A DNA stretch of 64,000 bases from Actinomycetota bacterium. GTDB lineage: Bacteria; Actinomycetota; Acidimicrobiia; IMCC26256; PALSA-610. The notes under the pieces are model-generated. The model made no database searches and was not told the origin of the DNA. It saw only the letters and a program-made list of their open reading frames with translations. The position numbers and the translations under genes are program-made. Location of the stretch: positions 1-64,000 of the forward strand of contig SXJP01000017.1 of NCBI GenBank assembly GCA_005779395.1, in the 5' to 3' direction. Within the stretch, counting starts at the first letter, position 1, and every line of letters begins with the position of its first letter. Shown here piece after piece: positions 62,178-64,000 of this stretch.

Positions 62178-63836
62178 ATGAGCGCAGACATCGTGATACG
62201 GGGAGGAACAGTCGTCGACGGCACGGGCGCGCCCGGATACTTGGCAGATGTCGCCGTCACCGATGGTCGAATCAGCGAGATCGGCCAGTCGCTATCGGGT
62301 AAGTCCGAAGTCGACGCTTCTAACCAGATCGTGAGTCCAGGATTCATCGACATCCACACGCACTTCGACGCACAAGTCTTCTGGGATCCGGCCCTGACGC
62401 CTTCTTCGTTTCACGGGGTCACGTCGGTTATTGCCGGGAACTGCGGATTCTCGATTGCACCAGTTTTCGAAAAGAATGTCGGCTTGCTTGCGCGCACTCT
62501 GCAGCACGTCGAAGACATGAGCCTCGACACGCTGAACGTGGGTGTCCCCTGGGATGAGTTCGAGACGTTTCCGCAATACATCGACGCCGTCGGACGGCGC
62601 GGCACCGTACTCAACTTCGGCTGTTATGTGGGGCATACCGCAATTCGCATACATGTCATGGGCGAAGAAAGTTACGAGCGCGCAGCAACCGATGCGGAGA
62701 TCGATCAGATGCGCGAGATCGTCGATGAAGCGATGGCAGGTGGTGCGATTGGGTTCGCTTCATCTGCGTCGCCGACCCATAACGGCGATGGTGGACGACC
62801 TGTGCCGTCGCGTGTCGGCGACCTCGCTGAGCTACGCGAGTTGCTGCTCCCCTTGCGCGATGCAAAGCGCGGCGTCGTTGCACTACTTCCCGGTGGGGTT
62901 ATTTCCGACATGGACATATTTGACCTTCAACGTGAGATCGGTCGACCAATCACTTGGACCGCACTACTCACGATCAAAGGTCTCGACTATCACGTTCGCG
63001 TCATGGAACGCCACGACAATGCAAGGACCGAAGGCGTAGAGGTATGGCCCCAGGTGTCATGCCGTCCACTCACATTTCAGATGAATCTCGAGGAGCCCTT
63101 CACATTCAACATGCGGCCAGCATTCTCAGAACTCATGGACAGACCAAAAGCAGAACGGATCGCTGCATATACATCAACCGAATGGCGTGCACGAGCATGG
63201 AAAGAGATGACAACCACGAAAGTACTTCCACCAAATTGGGATTCGATGAGCGTCGCAGAATCGACCAAACGTCCTGATTTGCTCGGTCGGTCCGTCCGCG
63301 AAATTGCCAACTCGACGGGAGTCAACGAGCTAGAGGCGATGCTCGATATTGCCCTAGCAGACAACCTCGAAACTCGCTTCACATCGGTACTCGCTAACAA
63401 TGACCCGGACGCGATCGCTTGGCTACTCCCTCAGGCGAATGTCCTCCTTGGCTTAGCTGATTCCGGTGCGCATGTCGGCCAGCTCTGCGATGCCTGTTTT
63501 GCGACAGACCTACTCGGCAACTGGGTACGCGACAAAGAAGTCATGCCACTTGAGCGCGCGATTCAAAAGCTCACCGGCGAGCCTGCAGGTGTGTACGGTC
63601 TCGCCGATCGTGGCACCATCGAAGTCGGCAAGAAAGCCGACATCACAGTTTTCGATTTCGACAACGTTGCACCAGGGCCACTTCGACGCATCCGCGATTT
63701 TCCAGCCTACGCCGAACGACTCACAGCCGACTCGCCCGTCGGCATGTCGCACACGTTCGTAAACGGAGTACCGATACGGCTGGACGGTGCACCCGTGGCG
63801 GAAGCGCTCGCTTTGCGCCCCGGGACGCTCCTCTAG
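62178..63836 (+). CDS. N-acyl-D-amino-acid deacylase-like amidohydrolase
   Basis: A 552-residue amidohydrolase-superfamily enzyme (D-aminoacylase/dihydroorotase-like). The N-terminal beta domain IVIRGGTVVDGTGAPG is followed by the metal motif GFIDIHTHFD (H60, H62) and GNCGFSIAP, whose Cys89 corresponds to the zinc-binding Cys of D-aminoacylases. GLADSGAHVGQ supplies the late catalytic Asp, and the closing RGTIEVGKKADITVFDFD is the usual C-terminal strand. Hydrolyses an N-acyl-D-amino acid, N-acyl compound or cyclic amide. ATG with AAGGAG upstream. Divergent from the dehydrogenase operon with a common operator. Its stop is one base from the convergent neighbour's stop. Confidence 0.9.
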   Translation: MSADIVIRGGTVVDGTGAPGYLADVAVTDGRISEIGQSLSGKSEVDASNQIVSPGFIDIHTHFDAQVFWDPALTPSSFHGVTSVIAGNCGFSIAPVFEKNVGLLARTLQHVEDMSLDTLNVGVPWDEFETFPQYIDAVGRRGTVLNFGCYVGHTAIRIHVMGEESYERAATDAEIDQMREIVDEAMAGGAIGFASSASPTHNGDGGRPVPSRVGDLAELRELLLPLRDAKRGVVALLPGGVISDMDIFDLQREIGRPITWTALLTIKGLDYHVRVMERHDNARTEGVEVWPQVSCRPLTFQMNLEEPFTFNMRPAFSELMDRPKAERIAAYTSTEWRARAWKEMTTTKVLPPNWDSMSVAESTKRPDLLGRSVREIANSTGVNELEAMLDIALADNLETRFTSVLANNDPDAIAWLLPQANVLLGLADSGAHVGQLCDACFATDLLGNWVRDKEVMPLERAIQKLTGEPAGVYGLADRGTIEVGKKADITVFDFDNVAPGPLRRIRDFPAYAERLTADSPVGMSHTFVNGVPIRLDGAPVAEALALRPGTLL

Positions 63837-63837
63837 C

Positions 63838-64000
63838 TCACAGTGTGGACTCAGCCGTTACGATCCAACGCGTAGTGACGAGAGGCGCTTCTGCTTCGAC
63901 AACAATGGTCCCGACGTAATCCGCAGATAGATCAAGGTCTATAACAGACCAACCCGCGCCTGGTCGTGTTAGATAACCACCACGCACACCAAGGCCTAGA
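63838..64000 (-). CDS. unrecognised gene, C-terminal end only
   Basis: An open - strand frame enters from the right edge and ends with TGA at 63840-63838, giving the last 53 residues of a protein (ending VTTRWIVTAESTL). The sequence contains GGYLTRPGAGWSVIDLDL and looks like a beta-rich C-terminal domain. I do not recognise the family. Supported as coding by the clean frame and by the tight convergent spacing with the amidohydrolase stop (one base). Confidence 0.5.
   Translation of the reverse strand, partial: LGLGVRGGYLTRPGAGWSVIDLDLSADYVGTIVVEAEAPLVTTRWIVTAESTL

Noticed and set aside
1..64000. CRISPR arrays, tRNA/rRNA genes, insertion sequences, prophage and sel genes
   Set aside because: No regularly spaced direct repeats, no tRNA T-loop patterns in gaps, no transposase or phage proteins and no selenocysteine-machinery genes were found on reading both strands by eye.

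Overview
The window reads as chromosomal DNA of a free-living actinobacterium, most likely of class Acidimicrobiia (Ilumatobacter-like). This is inferred from the moderately high GC, three F420-type luciferase-like oxidoreductases, two giant AftD-like (DUF3367) arabinosyltransferase homologues, Gly-rich lipoprotein signal peptides and many GTG/TTG starts with 1-8 nt gene overlaps. I saw no rRNA, tRNA, CRISPR array, insertion sequence, phage gene or replication origin.

Layout. (1) 188-6035: an F420-type oxidoreductase and an alpha/beta hydrolase on +, convergent with a - strand run that reads PerR-like regulator, rubrerythrin, iron-sulfur oxidoreductase, DUF3501, dUTPase, F420-type oxidoreductase. 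A perfect 7-1-7 PerR-type palindrome lies in front of the regulator. (2) 6118-23442: acyl-CoA dehydrogenase, a thiolase-like/crotonase pair, a hydroxyacid dehydrogenase/class II aldolase pair, a neocarzinostatin-like lipoprotein and two complete peptide-type ABC importers. (3) 23503-33635: ABC-F protein, ElaA-type acetyltransferase, a probable selenoprotein, an amidase, an AftD homologue and a GT4 glycosyltransferase, all on -. (4) 33660-59511: a large envelope-glycan cluster. A + strand block of GT-C and GT2 enzymes, methyltransferase, GNAT, deacetylase, acyltransferase and polyprenol-phosphate-mannose synthase is flanked on both sides by - strand AftD operons. (5) 59563-64000: an alcohol dehydrogenase / VOC / F420-type oxidoreductase operon divergent from an N-acyl-D-amino-acid deacylase-like amidohydrolase, and the end of a further gene.

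Most striking point: at 25602-26642 (-) two half-ORFs lie in the same phase, separated by a single TGA. That TGA falls exactly where a thioredoxin-fold (TlpA/redoxin) protein should have its active-site cysteine (WASW-TGA-GCRYDLP). Twenty nucleotides downstream is the loop of a perfect 6-bp hairpin with G in loop position 2, as expected of a bacterial SECIS element. I read it as one 346-residue selenoprotein with Sec at position 130. No selA/B/C/D gene is in the window, so the machinery must be checked elsewhere in the genome.

Other connections: a palindrome TGACACNNGTGTCA precedes the second importer and sits in the divergent dehydrogenase/deacylase region, with a weaker copy before the hydroxyacid dehydrogenase, suggesting one catabolic regulon. 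In the glycan cluster a GT-C enzyme and an acyltransferase-3 occur once as abutting genes and once as a single fused protein, which predicts that the two act together.
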